From contig CAJUPU010000003.1 of NCBI GenBank assembly GCA_910588495.1, positions 68,068 to 132,067 of the forward strand: DNA of 64,000 nucleotides. The letters are read 5' to 3'. This DNA is from an uncultured Oscillospiraceae bacterium (GTDB lineage Bacteria; Bacillota; Clostridia; Oscillospirales; Oscillospiraceae). Below the pieces are notes generated by a model. It did no database searches. It saw nothing but the letters and a program-made list of their open reading frames with translations, and had not been told where the DNA came from. Shown here piece by piece: positions 1-8,560 of this stretch. The translations under genes and the position numbers were made by a program. Position 1 is the first letter of the stretch, and each line of letters begins with the position of its first letter.

Positions 1-13
1 TTTCCTTCTCCAT
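1..13 (-). CDS. Start of next flagellar gene, probably fliN/fliY (partial)
   Basis: An ATG at 13-11 on the minus strand follows the fliM stop codon by three bases and reads MEKE before leaving the window. In Clostridia and Bacillus the gene after fliM is the switch protein gene fliN or fliY, so that is the inferred identity. Only the first four codons are visible, so the sequence itself gives no domain evidence. Confidence 0.45.
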
Positions 14-16
14 CGC

Positions 17-1042
17 TTACTCGCTCCTTTGCTCGGCCGAATAGCAGACTTCGTCTATCTTGATGGCCATGTTTTTCTTGTGGGTGCCCATACGCCCGGT
101 GAACCACTGGTAGCCGCCGATCTCCAGGAACACCGGAGCGTCCTTCGACCGGCCCAGGTCCACCACGTCGCCCACGCTGAGATGGTAGATATCGCTGAGG
201 GAGAGCTGGGTGTCGCCAAGCTCGGCGATGATCTCCAAAGTGGAGTCCCGCAGCTTGTCGAAGATCTCCTCCGAGTTGTCCTCGCTGGTGACCTTCCGGC
301 CCATGGTCTCCCGGTTGACCTCGCCGAACACGCTCATGAGCACGTTGCCCGGGAGCACCACGCTCATCCGGCCCTCGCTGCCTCCGAAGTTGAGCCGCAT
401 GTCCACCAGCACCACCGTCTCGTCCAGATTGAGCAGCTGGACCAGGGTGGGGTTGACCTGGGTGCGGTTATACTCGAAGGAGATGGGCAGGTAGTTCTCC
501 CAGCTGCTGCCCATGAGGGTGATGATATCCTTGATGAGCAGCTCGTACAGCTGCAGCTCCAGGTCGGTATAGGCGTAGCCCATGGGGACCTCGTGCTGGC
601 CCTCCTCCTCGCTGCCCATCATCCGGTCCATCATCCCCAGCGCCGTGGAGGTGGACAGATAGACCATCACCGGGTCCTCCGCCAGCATGTCCTCGCCGCC
701 CTCCTCCCGGGGGTGGATGGTCACATCCACCATGGCCAGCACATCGCCCTCCGTGAGCGCATTGTTGAACTCATAGAACTTCTGTTCCTCGATGCTCTCC
801 ACCGTGATCTCGCAGTTGGTACGCAGCTGAGCATTGAGCCGGGAGCTGATGACCCGGGTATAGTTCTCAAAGATGCCGTTGAGCATCTTGATGCGGTCTT
901 TGGTGAACTTACGGGGGGTGGTGAAGTCGTACTTGCGGTATTTCTTCTCCGGCTGTTTTTCCTCCGTCTTCGCCTCGTCGCCGCCGCTGCGCATGGAGTT
1001 GAGCAGCGCGTCGATCTGACTTTGTGACAATACCTCAGCCAT
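17..1042 (-). CDS. fliM: Flagellar motor switch protein FliM
   Basis: FliM forms most of the switch (C-ring) with FliG and FliN/FliY on the cytoplasmic face of the basal body and binds phosphorylated CheY to set rotation. The 341-residue product has the N-terminal CheY-binding peptide LSQSQIDALLNSM (about residues 5-17), then a CheC/CheX-like middle domain and a C-terminal SpoA/FliN-like domain (about 260-330). Its length matches the family (about 330). It is the last complete gene of the flagellar operon in this window. No fliL lies between it and motB, unlike the usual Bacillus order, which goes flgE-flbD-fliL-fliM. Confidence 0.96.
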   Translation of the reverse strand: MAEVLSQSQIDALLNSMRSGGDEAKTEEKQPEKKYRKYDFTTPRKFTKDRIKMLNGIFENYTRVISSRLNAQLRTNCEITVESIEEQKFYEFNNALTEGDVLAMVDVTIHPREEGGEDMLAEDPVMVYLSTSTALGMMDRMMGSEEEGQHEVPMGYAYTDLELQLYELLIKDIITLMGSSWENYLPISFEYNRTQVNPTLVQLLNLDETVVLVDMRLNFGGSEGRMSVVLPGNVLMSVFGEVNRETMGRKVTSEDNSEEIFDKLRDSTLEIIAELGDTQLSLSDIYHLSVGDVVDLGRSKDAPVFLEIGGYQWFTGRMGTHKKNMAIKIDEVCYSAEQRSE

Positions 1043-1077
1043 CGAATCACCTCACCTTATCTGCATCATCGTCGTTC

Positions 1078-1908
1078 TCACGGGGCCGGGGTCTGACTCA
1101 CGCCCAGGTCCTCGTCGGACTGGGTGATATACTTCTGGATCAGATTGGTCATCTCCTCGGCGTCCAGATCCACGCCGGAGATGATCATCTCCACCCGGCG
1201 GTTGGGGCCGCGGCTCTCCGCTGTCTTGTTGCTGGAGATGGGCCGCCACTGGCCATAGCTCTCGGGGATCATCCGGGCGGGGTGGATCGAGCTGTTGTTC
1301 TGCAGGAACAGCACCACCTCGATGGCCCGGTTGGCCGCCAGGCGGTAGTCCCCCTGGGGCTCGTTGGCCTGGTTGGCCCGGGCCTGGGCGGTGTGGCCCT
1401 GGACCCGGATCTCCTCGATCACGTCCTTGGCGCCGTCCAGCAGGCCGCAGATCTTGCCCAGCACCTCCTGCCCGCCGGGCTGGAGCACCGAGCTGTCCGG
1501 CAGGAAGAACACCGAGTCGCTGAAGTGGATGTACACCTTGCCTCCGGCGTAGTCCACCTGGATGGTGCTGGCCATCCCCTCCTCGGCCACCATCTGGCTG
1601 ATGGCCTCGGCCAGCTCCTCCATCATGGTGTCGATGTCCTCCTGAGTCAGCTCGTTGGGGTCGGGCTGGTCCATGCCAGGATATTGATCGCCAATCTCCG
1701 GGTCCGCGTAAGGACCGCCCACGCCGCTGGGGTCGGTGGCGGTGGGGATGGCCTTGGGGTTGAAGCTCTGGACAATGGCCTTGAATTTTTCCTCGCTGAT
1801 GGTGGACATGGAATACAGCAGCACGAAAAAGCACAGCAGCAGCGTGACCATATCGCCGTAGGTATCCATCCAGTTGGCGCCGCCGCCACCGCCTTTTTTC
1901 TTTTTCAC
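1078..1908 (-). CDS. motB: Flagellar stator protein MotB
   Basis: MotB is the peptidoglycan-anchored stator subunit that conducts protons or sodium with MotA. The 276-residue protein starts with a lysine/glycine stretch, then one membrane segment (about residues 20-38, TLLLCFFVLLYSM) preceded by the essential proton-binding aspartate (D19 in MDTYGDM). The C-terminal OmpA/MotB peptidoglycan-binding domain (about 125-260) carries RVQGHTAQA and NRRVEMIISG motifs. It follows motA by about 50 bases, so the two stator genes are embedded in the basal-body operon, as in many Clostridia. Confidence 0.95.
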   Translation of the reverse strand: MKKKKGGGGGANWMDTYGDMVTLLLCFFVLLYSMSTISEEKFKAIVQSFNPKAIPTATDPSGVGGPYADPEIGDQYPGMDQPDPNELTQEDIDTMMEELAEAISQMVAEEGMASTIQVDYAGGKVYIHFSDSVFFLPDSSVLQPGGQEVLGKICGLLDGAKDVIEEIRVQGHTAQARANQANEPQGDYRLAANRAIEVVLFLQNNSSIHPARMIPESYGQWRPISSNKTAESRGPNRRVEMIISGVDLDAEEMTNLIQKYITQSDEDLGVSQTPAP

Positions 1909-1957
1909 GACGTTCTCAACTCCTCACATACTGTGTCGAAACGCTCGTTCCCGATCC

Positions 1958-2800
1958 TTACTCGCCGCCGCCGGACTTGGCGCTGGCCTCCCGCTGTCCC
2001 TGGGGGATGTAGGTCAGCAGCTTTTCCCGCAGTGCCTTGGGGTTCTCGCCGGACTGGATGGACATGATGCCCTCCACGATGATCTGCTTGCACAGCACTT
2101 CCTCCCCGTCCCGGATGCGCAGGTTGCCGGCGATGGGGCCGAAGATCATGTGGGCCAGGATACAGCCGTACAGCGTGGTCACCAGGGCGGTGGCCATGCT
2201 GCCGCCCAGATCGCCGCCTCCGCTGGTCACGTCCATGGAGCGCAGCATGTTGATCAGGCCCACCAGCGTGCCCACCATGCCGAAGGCCGGGGCCACGGCG
2301 GACGCCTTGTCGTACAGCCCCGCCGCGTCCTCGTGGCGGCCGGACATGCACTCGATGTCGTTCTCCAGGATGGCGCGGACCTTGTCCGGGTCGTTGGCGT
2401 CCACGATCAGCATGATCGCCTGCTTGAAGAAGGGGTCGGACTGCTCGTTGGCCTTGCCCTCCAGGGCCAGCAGGCCGTTCTTACGGGCGGTCTGGGCCAG
2501 GTCCACCAGCTGCTCGATGTAGTTCATGGGGTCGAACTTCCCGGTGTTCAGGATCACCCCGAAGTGCTTGGGGATGGACCCCAGGGTAGACGGCGGGAAG
2601 CTGGCCACCACGATGGCAAAGGTACAGCCGATGACGATGAAGATACTGGCCGCGTCGAAGAAGTTCCACAGGTTGCCGATTTCAATGGTGATGAGGTCGG
2701 CGCCCTCCGGGGCGTTGGGGCCGATATTGATGCCCATGATACAGCCCAGGAAAAAGACCACGATCGCGGCCACCAGGCCGATGATGTATGTGATATTCAT
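1958..2800 (-). CDS. motA: Flagellar stator protein MotA
   Basis: MotA is the membrane stator subunit whose cytoplasmic loop pushes on FliG. The 280-residue protein has four predicted membrane segments: two near the N terminus (about residues 3-20 and 38-58) and two in the second half (about 165-215, GMVGTLVGLINML and ATALVTTLYGCILAHMIFGPI). Between them is the charged cytoplasmic loop. Length and layout are those of MotA/TolQ/ExbB proteins, and the partner MotB follows directly. Expressed from the flagellar operon downstream of flbD. Confidence 0.95.
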   Translation of the reverse strand: MNITYIIGLVAAIVVFFLGCIMGINIGPNAPEGADLITIEIGNLWNFFDAASIFIVIGCTFAIVVASFPPSTLGSIPKHFGVILNTGKFDPMNYIEQLVDLAQTARKNGLLALEGKANEQSDPFFKQAIMLIVDANDPDKVRAILENDIECMSGRHEDAAGLYDKASAVAPAFGMVGTLVGLINMLRSMDVTSGGGDLGGSMATALVTTLYGCILAHMIFGPIAGNLRIRDGEEVLCKQIIVEGIMSIQSGENPKALREKLLTYIPQGQREASAKSGGGE

Positions 2801-2856
2801 TTACAGCACTACCTCCAAAACCGGGCGGGGCGGTGGGCCCGGACGCCTGTTTCTTT

Positions 2857-3072
2857 TTACCGCTTATCGACGATGGAGATCTCCCGGTGGATGTCCATCA
2901 CCTTGGCGTTGTATTTGGCTATCTTATCGATGATCTCCTCCGTGCTCTCACGGACGAGGTAGAAGTCGTGGTTCATCATGACGATCTTGGACTCGGGGAT
3001 GCTCTCGATATACTCGATCTGCAGGTGGTTGACCAGGAATTTCTCGTGGTTGCGCTTTGTCAAAACGATCAT
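2857..3072 (-). CDS. flbD: FlbD family flagellar protein
   Basis: A small (71 aa) FlbD/SwrD-type protein: MIVLTKRNHEKFLVNHLQ start, then a stretch typical of the family (IEYIESIPES, LVRESTEEIIDKIAKY). In Bacillus the homologue SwrD (YlzI) raises flagellar torque, probably through the stator. I chose the ATG at 3072 because AAGGAGG lies eight bases upstream; an in-frame upstream ATG at 3099 has no ribosome site. It sits between the hook gene and motA, fitting a role in stator function. Confidence 0.9.
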   Translation of the reverse strand: MIVLTKRNHEKFLVNHLQIEYIESIPESKIVMMNHDFYLVRESTEEIIDKIAKYNAKVMDIHREISIVDKR

Positions 3073-3160
3073 GGTGTAAACCTCCTTTTGCCTATCCATA
3101 GGACTACAGGGGGATAGCCCGGGGAGAGATCGGCTCTCCCCGGGCCGGTTCAGCGTCTGT

Positions 3161-4357
3161 TTAGCGCTTCATGTTGACCAGTTCCTCCAGCATGGAGTCG
3201 GTCACGGTGATGATTCGGGTGTTGGCCTGATAGCCGCGCTGGGTGAGGATCATCTGGGAGATCTCCTGGGCCAGGTCGGTCTTGGACATCTCCAGGCCGT
3301 TCTGGAGCACCCGGGTCTTGCCGCCGGTGCGCAGGCGGCACACGTCGGCGATGTCGGCGGCGGGATCGTTGCCGTTGCCGCCGCCCGGGGTGTTCGCGTC
3401 CTGGCGCAGGGACTGGTTCATATAGCTCACCTTCGTGCCCCAGATGCTCTCGCCCGCGCCGCCCAGCAGGGAGATGGACAGGCCGCCGGAGCCCTCGCCC
3501 GCCTGGTAGTAGTTGTCGCCCAGGTTGGTGACGCCGTTGGGGTTGCGCACCTGGCCCACGGCGATGATGCCGATGGTCACCAGCTCGCCGGTGTCCTCGC
3601 AGGTGCCGGTGATCACGCCGGTGTTCTTGTCGATGGTGATGCCCTTGAAGCTGGCCTTGGGATAGGGCTCGATCACCTTCTGGGTGGCGTTGCCGCCGGT
3701 GACCTCCACCTCATGCCCCGCGTCGCCCAGGTAGCCGTCGGGAAGGCCGGTCTCGTCCTTTTTCGTGCTGGGCCAGACCAGCTCCACGGTGGTCTCGCCG
3801 TCCTTAGTGGTCCGGTTGACGCCGGGGTAGCGGATGGGCACCAGCTGGTCGCTGAAGATGGGTTCGCCGGTATCCTCGTCGTAGCCGGTGCACTGGAAGC
3901 CGTAGACGCACATGCCGTCGTCCTCTTTGGCCAGGTAGCCGTCGGCACCGAAGGTGAAGTCGCCCACCCGGGTCAGGGTCATGCCGTTGAGCACGCTCTG
4001 GTCGCCGCCGGTGCCGTCGAACTGCTGGGCGGTGGTCTTGTCGCCCAGCACGAAGAAGCCCGCGCCGTCCAGCATCAGGTCGGTGGCCATGCCGGTGACG
4101 GCGTAGTTGCCCGTGCTCATGTCGATGCCTACGCTGCCCATGGTGGCGCCGTAGCCGATCTGGGAGGGGTTGGCGCCGCCCAGCACGGTGGTGCCGTCGG
4201 AGCCGCCGCTCAGGGTGGTGTACAGGGAGGTCTTGAACACGGAGCGGGCGGCTTTATAGCCGTAGGTGTTCACGTTCGCCACGTTGTTGCCGATGACGTT
4301 CAGGTTCTGCATGTGAGTGCGCAGGCCAGCGATGGCCGCATACATTGCACCAGTCAT
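3161..4357 (-). CDS. flgE: Flagellar hook protein FlgE
   Basis: Structural hook subunit of 398 residues. The N terminus MTGAMYAAIAGLRTHMQN...NVIGNNVANVNTYGYK is the rod/hook signature (flagella basal body rod domain, residues 1-35). The middle has the FlgE/F/G-like domain (GAGFFVLGD, about residues 95-105). The C terminus (about 355-398, LEMSKTDLAQEISQMILTQRGYQANTRIITV) is the conserved helical domain exported with the N terminus. Start chosen at 4357, with AAAGGAG upstream. Downstream of the hook-capping gene flgD, as usual. Confidence 0.93.
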   Translation of the reverse strand: MTGAMYAAIAGLRTHMQNLNVIGNNVANVNTYGYKAARSVFKTSLYTTLSGGSDGTTVLGGANPSQIGYGATMGSVGIDMSTGNYAVTGMATDLMLDGAGFFVLGDKTTAQQFDGTGGDQSVLNGMTLTRVGDFTFGADGYLAKEDDGMCVYGFQCTGYDEDTGEPIFSDQLVPIRYPGVNRTTKDGETTVELVWPSTKKDETGLPDGYLGDAGHEVEVTGGNATQKVIEPYPKASFKGITIDKNTGVITGTCEDTGELVTIGIIAVGQVRNPNGVTNLGDNYYQAGEGSGGLSISLLGGAGESIWGTKVSYMNQSLRQDANTPGGGNGNDPAADIADVCRLRTGGKTRVLQNGLEMSKTDLAQEISQMILTQRGYQANTRIITVTDSMLEELVNMKR

Positions 4358-4466
4358 GGTTAGATGATAGCTCCTTTCGGTTTGGCGCCGTCCGGCCCGC
4401 GTCGATCGGACGCGGGCCGAAGGCATCCGAAGATCGGTCCTGCCTTTGCCCTAATTTGATATTGTA

Positions 4467-4850
4467 TTACAGGAACACGGCGCCGTCAATATTGGTGAAG
4501 ATATTTTCCTTCATTTCCTCTTGGGTGATGGCTGTGATGACCTTGGCGCTGGGCACGTTGATGATGAAGGCTTTCTCGGTGTCCATGGCCAGGATGTTGG
4601 TGGCCCCTTTGGCCTGTGCCCGGATGACGCTGCCCGCCAGCTGGTCCATCAAGTCCGGCGTGACCTCGATCCCCCGCTCCTGCGCCCGGCTGATGGCGTG
4701 CTTGGAGAACGCCACGCCCTGGGCGGGCTGTTCGTTCTTGGCCAGCTCCTGCTGGAGCATGGCGCCGAAGCCGCCTCCCGCCTGCGAACGCTGTGGTATC
4801 CGGGCCTGCGGCGCTTCCCTGCGCTGGACTCCTGATACGCGCTGGATCAT
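4467..4850 (-). CDS. Flagellar operon protein, TIGR02530 (flg_new) family
   Basis: A 127-residue protein matching the small 'flagellar operon protein' family found between flgD and flgE in Firmicutes. The recognisable part is FSKHAISRAQERGIEVTP (about 48-65) followed by LAGSVIRAQAKGATNILAMD and a C-terminal segment ending in IFTNIDGAVFL. Its molecular role is not established; conserved placement next to the hook genes suggests a part in hook assembly. No signal peptide or membrane segment is seen. Confidence 0.85.
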   Translation of the reverse strand: MIQRVSGVQRREAPQARIPQRSQAGGGFGAMLQQELAKNEQPAQGVAFSKHAISRAQERGIEVTPDLMDQLAGSVIRAQAKGATNILAMDTEKAFIINVPSAKVITAITQEEMKENIFTNIDGAVFL

Positions 4851-4872
4851 TTCATGTCACCTCTGCTCTTCG

Positions 4873-5502
4873 TCACCCCTCGGCGGGCTTGTTGCCGTCC
4901 TCGCCGGGATCGGTGGGGTTATTGTCGCCCTCGCCGGGTTCCACGGGATCGGTGGGCTTGTTCTCCCCCTCGCCGGGATCCACGGGGCCGGGCTTGTTAT
5001 CGCCCTCGCCGGAGCCGTCCACCGGAGGGGTATCGCCGCCCTCGTCGGGCTTCTTGTCGGGCTCCTCCGGCTCGGGCAGGCGTCCCACGGCCATGATCTG
5101 GTTCAGGGCATAGGTCTTGCCGTCGCTGCCGAAGATGACCTGCTGGCCGTTGTACAAGCCGGTGCCGATGACAGTGATCACCCGCTCCTCCAGCTCGTTG
5201 TCGTTGACGATGCCGATGGTGACTTCTTTGCCCACCAGGGAGCTGGCGTAGGTCATGATGTTGGTCTCGGTCATGTTGGTGATGGCGGTGACCATCTGCA
5301 TCTGGACCATCTGGTTCATCATCTCGCTGGTGTCCATGCTGTCGTCCAGGGTCTGGCTCTGGAGCTGCACGATCATCAGCTTGAGGAAGTCGGTCATGTC
5401 CAGCTCGGTGTTGCCCGGCCGGCTGGTGCTGTTCTGGGCCCAGTTGCCCGCGCCCGTCGCTCTGTTCAAACTGGATACGTCCATGGCGAACTCATTTGCC
5501 AT
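4873..5502 (-). CDS. flgD: Hook assembly (capping) protein FlgD with acidic proline-rich tail
   Basis: FlgD caps the growing hook and lets FlgE subunits polymerise. The N-terminal domain is clear: DMTDFLKLMIVQLQSQ (about residues 36-51) followed by the usual Q-rich 'MVQMQMVTAI' region and a short beta-domain (about 85-145). From about residue 148 to the end at 209 the protein becomes a repetitive Gly/Glu/Pro/Asp/Asn tail with repeated units such as DPGEGENKPTDP. This tail is not part of the normal FlgD fold. It lies between fliK and the TIGR02530 gene. Confidence 0.9.
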   Translation of the reverse strand: MANEFAMDVSSLNRATGAGNWAQNSTSRPGNTELDMTDFLKLMIVQLQSQTLDDSMDTSEMMNQMVQMQMVTAITNMTETNIMTYASSLVGKEVTIGIVNDNELEERVITVIGTGLYNGQQVIFGSDGKTYALNQIMAVGRLPEPEEPDKKPDEGGDTPPVDGSGEGDNKPGPVDPGEGENKPTDPVEPGEGDNNPTDPGEDGNKPAEG

Positions 5503-5522
5503 ACTATGTCGCTCCTTTCCGT

Positions 5523-6635
5523 TCAGATCCCGCCCTCGTCGGGGATGAGGCCCAGCCGCAGCTGCTGCATGAAGTCCTCGGGGGTGGTGTGCTCGCGCTG
5601 CTGGCGGCGGCGGTCCTGCCCGTCCTGGGCGCTGCCGTTGTGGCCGTCGTAGCTGTGCTGCTGGTTCTGATCCTGCTGGCTCTCCTGCTGGCGCTGGACG
5701 CTGACCTCCACGCTCTGCTCGGTGCGGCCGTTGAGCATCCCCTGAAGGTCGCCCGCGTGGCGCTCCAGAAGGCTGCGGGTGTCGGCGCTGCTGGCGCTGA
5801 GGGCCACGCGCAAAACGCCTTCGGCGCTGCGGCTGATCTCCACCGTCACCTCGCCCAGGTTCTCCGGGGTGAGCTGGATGCGCACCACCGACTCGCCCTT
5901 TTGCAGGGCCTGGGCCAGCTGGGCGTCGATCTGCTGGATGGGATCGGCCTGCTCCATCTCGGGGGCCTCGCCCACCTTGATGGGGGCCGCCTTCACGTCG
6001 TGGAAGATCTGCCGGGGGCCCTGGTCCACATCGATCAGCTCCACCTGGGTGTCGTCGTCGGTGTCCTGGGGCTTGGCCTCTTCCACCGCCTGCTCCATCG
6101 CCTTGCCGGCCTGACGGCCCACGGCCTTCTCCAAGAGCTGGGCGGGGCTGTGCTCCACGGTGGGGTCGGTGGCCTCCAGCAGGGCGTCGGCCTCGGGGTC
6201 GGACACGTCGATCGTCTGGCCCATGCCCTCCAGCAGTCCCTGGAGCTCCTGGGCCTGATCCTCGTCCAGACCGGCGACGGGGATGAACTGCACGTCGGCG
6301 CCCTTCCAGGCGATCACGTACTCCCCGGGCTCGTAGGTCTGTCCGTCCAGGGTCATTGCGGCGATGCTGGGCTGGGTGATCACGTAGCCCTGTTCCGCCA
6401 GCTTCTTCACCTGCTCCAGGGGATCCTCCTCAACGGGGGCCTCCTCCTTGCCGGCGGCGGCGTCGGTCTTGGGCTTCTGCTCCACAGGGGCGTCGCTCTT
6501 GGCGGGCTGGGACTTCTGGTCCAGCAGCTTCTGGAAGTCGCTGGCGGCCTTGTCTCCGCCCTTGCCCGCCTTGAGCGCCATGCCCTGGGCGGCCATGGTC
6601 TGGAACATCGCCATGACCATGTTTGTCTGTTCCAT
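5523..6635 (-). CDS. fliK: Flagellar hook-length control protein FliK
   Basis: FliK measures hook length and switches the export gate from hook to filament substrates. The 370-residue product is low in conservation at the N terminus and has the characteristic C-terminal Flg_hook domain (about residues 250-330: VVRIQLTPENLGEVTVEI, then VALSASSADTRSLLERHAGDL). The middle is acidic and Ala/Gln/Pro-rich, as in other FliK proteins. Start placed at 6635 because AAGGAGG precedes it by ten bases; an in-frame ATG at 6686 lacks a ribosome site. Follows fliJ in the operon. Confidence 0.9.
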   Translation of the reverse strand: MEQTNMVMAMFQTMAAQGMALKAGKGGDKAASDFQKLLDQKSQPAKSDAPVEQKPKTDAAAGKEEAPVEEDPLEQVKKLAEQGYVITQPSIAAMTLDGQTYEPGEYVIAWKGADVQFIPVAGLDEDQAQELQGLLEGMGQTIDVSDPEADALLEATDPTVEHSPAQLLEKAVGRQAGKAMEQAVEEAKPQDTDDDTQVELIDVDQGPRQIFHDVKAAPIKVGEAPEMEQADPIQQIDAQLAQALQKGESVVRIQLTPENLGEVTVEISRSAEGVLRVALSASSADTRSLLERHAGDLQGMLNGRTEQSVEVSVQRQQESQQDQNQQHSYDGHNGSAQDGQDRRRQQREHTTPEDFMQQLRLGLIPDEGGI

Positions 6636-6699
6636 TTTTCTTACACCTCCTTCGATGAGATATCTATTTCCAAACGGCGGGAACACGCCGGATTGGACG

Positions 6700-7152
6700 T
6701 TACGCTCCGATGCTCGCCCGGGCCCGGGCGGAGCTGACGAACTCGTCGATCAGCACCTCCTCGCCCTTGGCCACTTCCTTGTTGTAGAGGTCCAGCTTCT
6801 TCTCCCTCAGCTTCTCGATGGAGGAGGTGTCGATCTTGGCGTCCACCACCTCCTGGCGCTTCTTCTCCTCTTTCCTGCGTAGCTCCTCCAGCCGGTCGGT
6901 CTCCCGCTGGATGTCCCGCTCCAGCACCCGAAGGCCGTTTTGGTAGACCATGGCGTCGGTGATGGTGATGCCCTGCTCCTTTTTCTGGCGGTATTCCCCG
7001 TCGCAGTCCCGGTAGTCCTGCCAGGCCCGCTCCAGCACCGCCTCCTGCTCCCGGACCTGAGCCAGGATCGCGGCGTGCTCGCCCTGAAGGGACTCCAGCA
7101 CCTGCTGCTTGTAAGAGAGCACCGAATCCAGGGAGAATTTGAACTTCTTCAT
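6700..7152 (-). CDS. fliJ: Flagellar export chaperone FliJ
   Basis: A 150-residue, almost wholly alpha-helical coiled-coil protein (KFKFSLDSVLSYKQQVLE start; long Glu/Lys/Arg/Gln heptads to about residue 135). FliJ is the stalk of the FliH-FliI ATPase complex, inserted in the FliI hexamer and contacting the export gate FlhA. Identity rests on size, the N-terminal 'F.L..VL..K' pattern and its position right after fliI. Confidence 0.9.
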   Translation of the reverse strand: MKKFKFSLDSVLSYKQQVLESLQGEHAAILAQVREQEAVLERAWQDYRDCDGEYRQKKEQGITITDAMVYQNGLRVLERDIQRETDRLEELRRKEEKKRQEVVDAKIDTSSIEKLREKKLDLYNKEVAKGEEVLIDEFVSSARARASIGA

Positions 7153-7176
7153 CTATCTCTACGCTCCTTGGCGTTT

Positions 7177-8499
7177 TTATTGGAGTATCTTGGCCATCTC
7201 GGCCACGCACTGATCGTAGGAGAACGCCTCGTTCACGTCCTGGGTGAGGAAGTCGTTCACCGCGTCGATCTTGGACATGGCGAAGTCCAGCTTCCGGTTG
7301 GTGCCCGGCTTGTAGGCCCCGATGGCCACCAGGTCCGCGTTCTTCTCATAGACGCTCATGATATCTCGTATGCGGGAGGCCAGCTGTCTGTGCTCCGGGG
7401 GGACGATCTCCACCATCAGACGGGAGATGCTGGCGCTCACGTCGATGGCGGGATAGTGGTTGGAATTGGCCAGCTGGCGGGAGAGGACGATGTGTCCGTC
7501 CAAAATTCCCCGCACCGTGTCCGCGATGGGCTCGTTGGTGTCGTCGCCCTCCACCAGCACGGTGTACACCCCGGTGATGGAGCCCCGGGGAAAATTGCCG
7601 CTGCGCTCCAGCAGCTTGGGCATCTCCGCGTACATGGAGGGGGTGTAGCCCCGGCTCACCGGCGGCTCGCCGATGGCCAGGCCGATCTCCCGCTGGGCCA
7701 TGGCGAAGCGGGTGAGGGAATCCATCATCAGCAGCACGTCGTAGCCCTGGTCCCGGAAATATTCCGCGATCCCGGTGGCCACGCTGGGGCAGCGCATACG
7801 CAGCATGGCTGGCTGGTCGGAGGTGGCCACCACCAGGATGGACCGCTTCATGCCCTCGGGGCCCAGGTCCTTCTCCACGAACTCCAGCACCTCTCGTCCG
7901 CGCTCGCCCACCAGGGCGATCACGTTGATGTCGGCGGTGACGTTCTTGGCGATCATGCCCATCAGCGTGGACTTGCCCACGCCGGACCCGGCGAATATGC
8001 CGATACGCTGGCCCTTGCCGATGGTGATCATGCCGTCGATGGCCTTCACCCCGAACTGGATCCGCTCCCGGATGGGGGGGCGCTGGAGGGGGTTTATGTA
8101 TCCGCCGCCCACGCAGTAGGAGGTCCCTCCCTCGAAGGGGCCCTTGCCGTCGATGGGCTGGCCCAGGGCGTTGATGATGCGCCCCCGGAGGAACTCCCCC
8201 ACCTGGAGGGTGAGCTGCCGCCCGGTGTTGCGCACGAAATTGCCCGCCGAGATGCCGCTCATGTCCGAGTAGGGCATGAGCAGGATGCGGTCGTTCTTGA
8301 AGCCCACCACCTCGGCGGTGACCTGCCCGCCGGAGTCGCCGTTGTAGATCCGGCAGATGTCGCCCACGGCGGCCCGGCCGCCGCTGGCCTCGATGGACAT
8401 GCCCACGATGTTCTCGATCTTGCCCGTCAGGCTGTAGGGCTCCGCGTTATAGACCTGGCGGGTCATCTGTTGAAATACGGAAGGCATAGTCTGCTTCAC
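7177..8499 (-). CDS. fliI: Flagellum-specific ATPase FliI
   Basis: Type III export ATPase homologous to F1 beta. Walker A GSGVGKST at residues 171-178, Walker B LLMMDSLTRFA, and the family signature PSMYAEMPKLLERSGN (about 300-315). The 440-residue length is standard. Export of rod, hook and filament proteins uses FliI with FliH and FliJ, both adjacent. The first start is GTG at 8499 with no well-spaced ribosome site; an in-frame ATG at 8487 preceded by GGAG is an alternative. Confidence 0.96.
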   Translation of the reverse strand: MKQTMPSVFQQMTRQVYNAEPYSLTGKIENIVGMSIEASGGRAAVGDICRIYNGDSGGQVTAEVVGFKNDRILLMPYSDMSGISAGNFVRNTGRQLTLQVGEFLRGRIINALGQPIDGKGPFEGGTSYCVGGGYINPLQRPPIRERIQFGVKAIDGMITIGKGQRIGIFAGSGVGKSTLMGMIAKNVTADINVIALVGERGREVLEFVEKDLGPEGMKRSILVVATSDQPAMLRMRCPSVATGIAEYFRDQGYDVLLMMDSLTRFAMAQREIGLAIGEPPVSRGYTPSMYAEMPKLLERSGNFPRGSITGVYTVLVEGDDTNEPIADTVRGILDGHIVLSRQLANSNHYPAIDVSASISRLMVEIVPPEHRQLASRIRDIMSVYEKNADLVAIGAYKPGTNRKLDFAMSKIDAVNDFLTQDVNEAFSYDQCVAEMAKILQ

Positions 8500-8560
8500 T
8501 CCACCGGCCTTGTGTGTGACGGCCCCGTTCCCGGCCTGGGAGAAGAGGGACCGCTGGATC

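Noticed and set aside
29..1027. Long open frames opposite fliM and most other genes
   Set aside because: They are Ala/His/Gly/Arg-rich mirrors of real genes caused by high GC third positions, without ribosome sites or family motifs.
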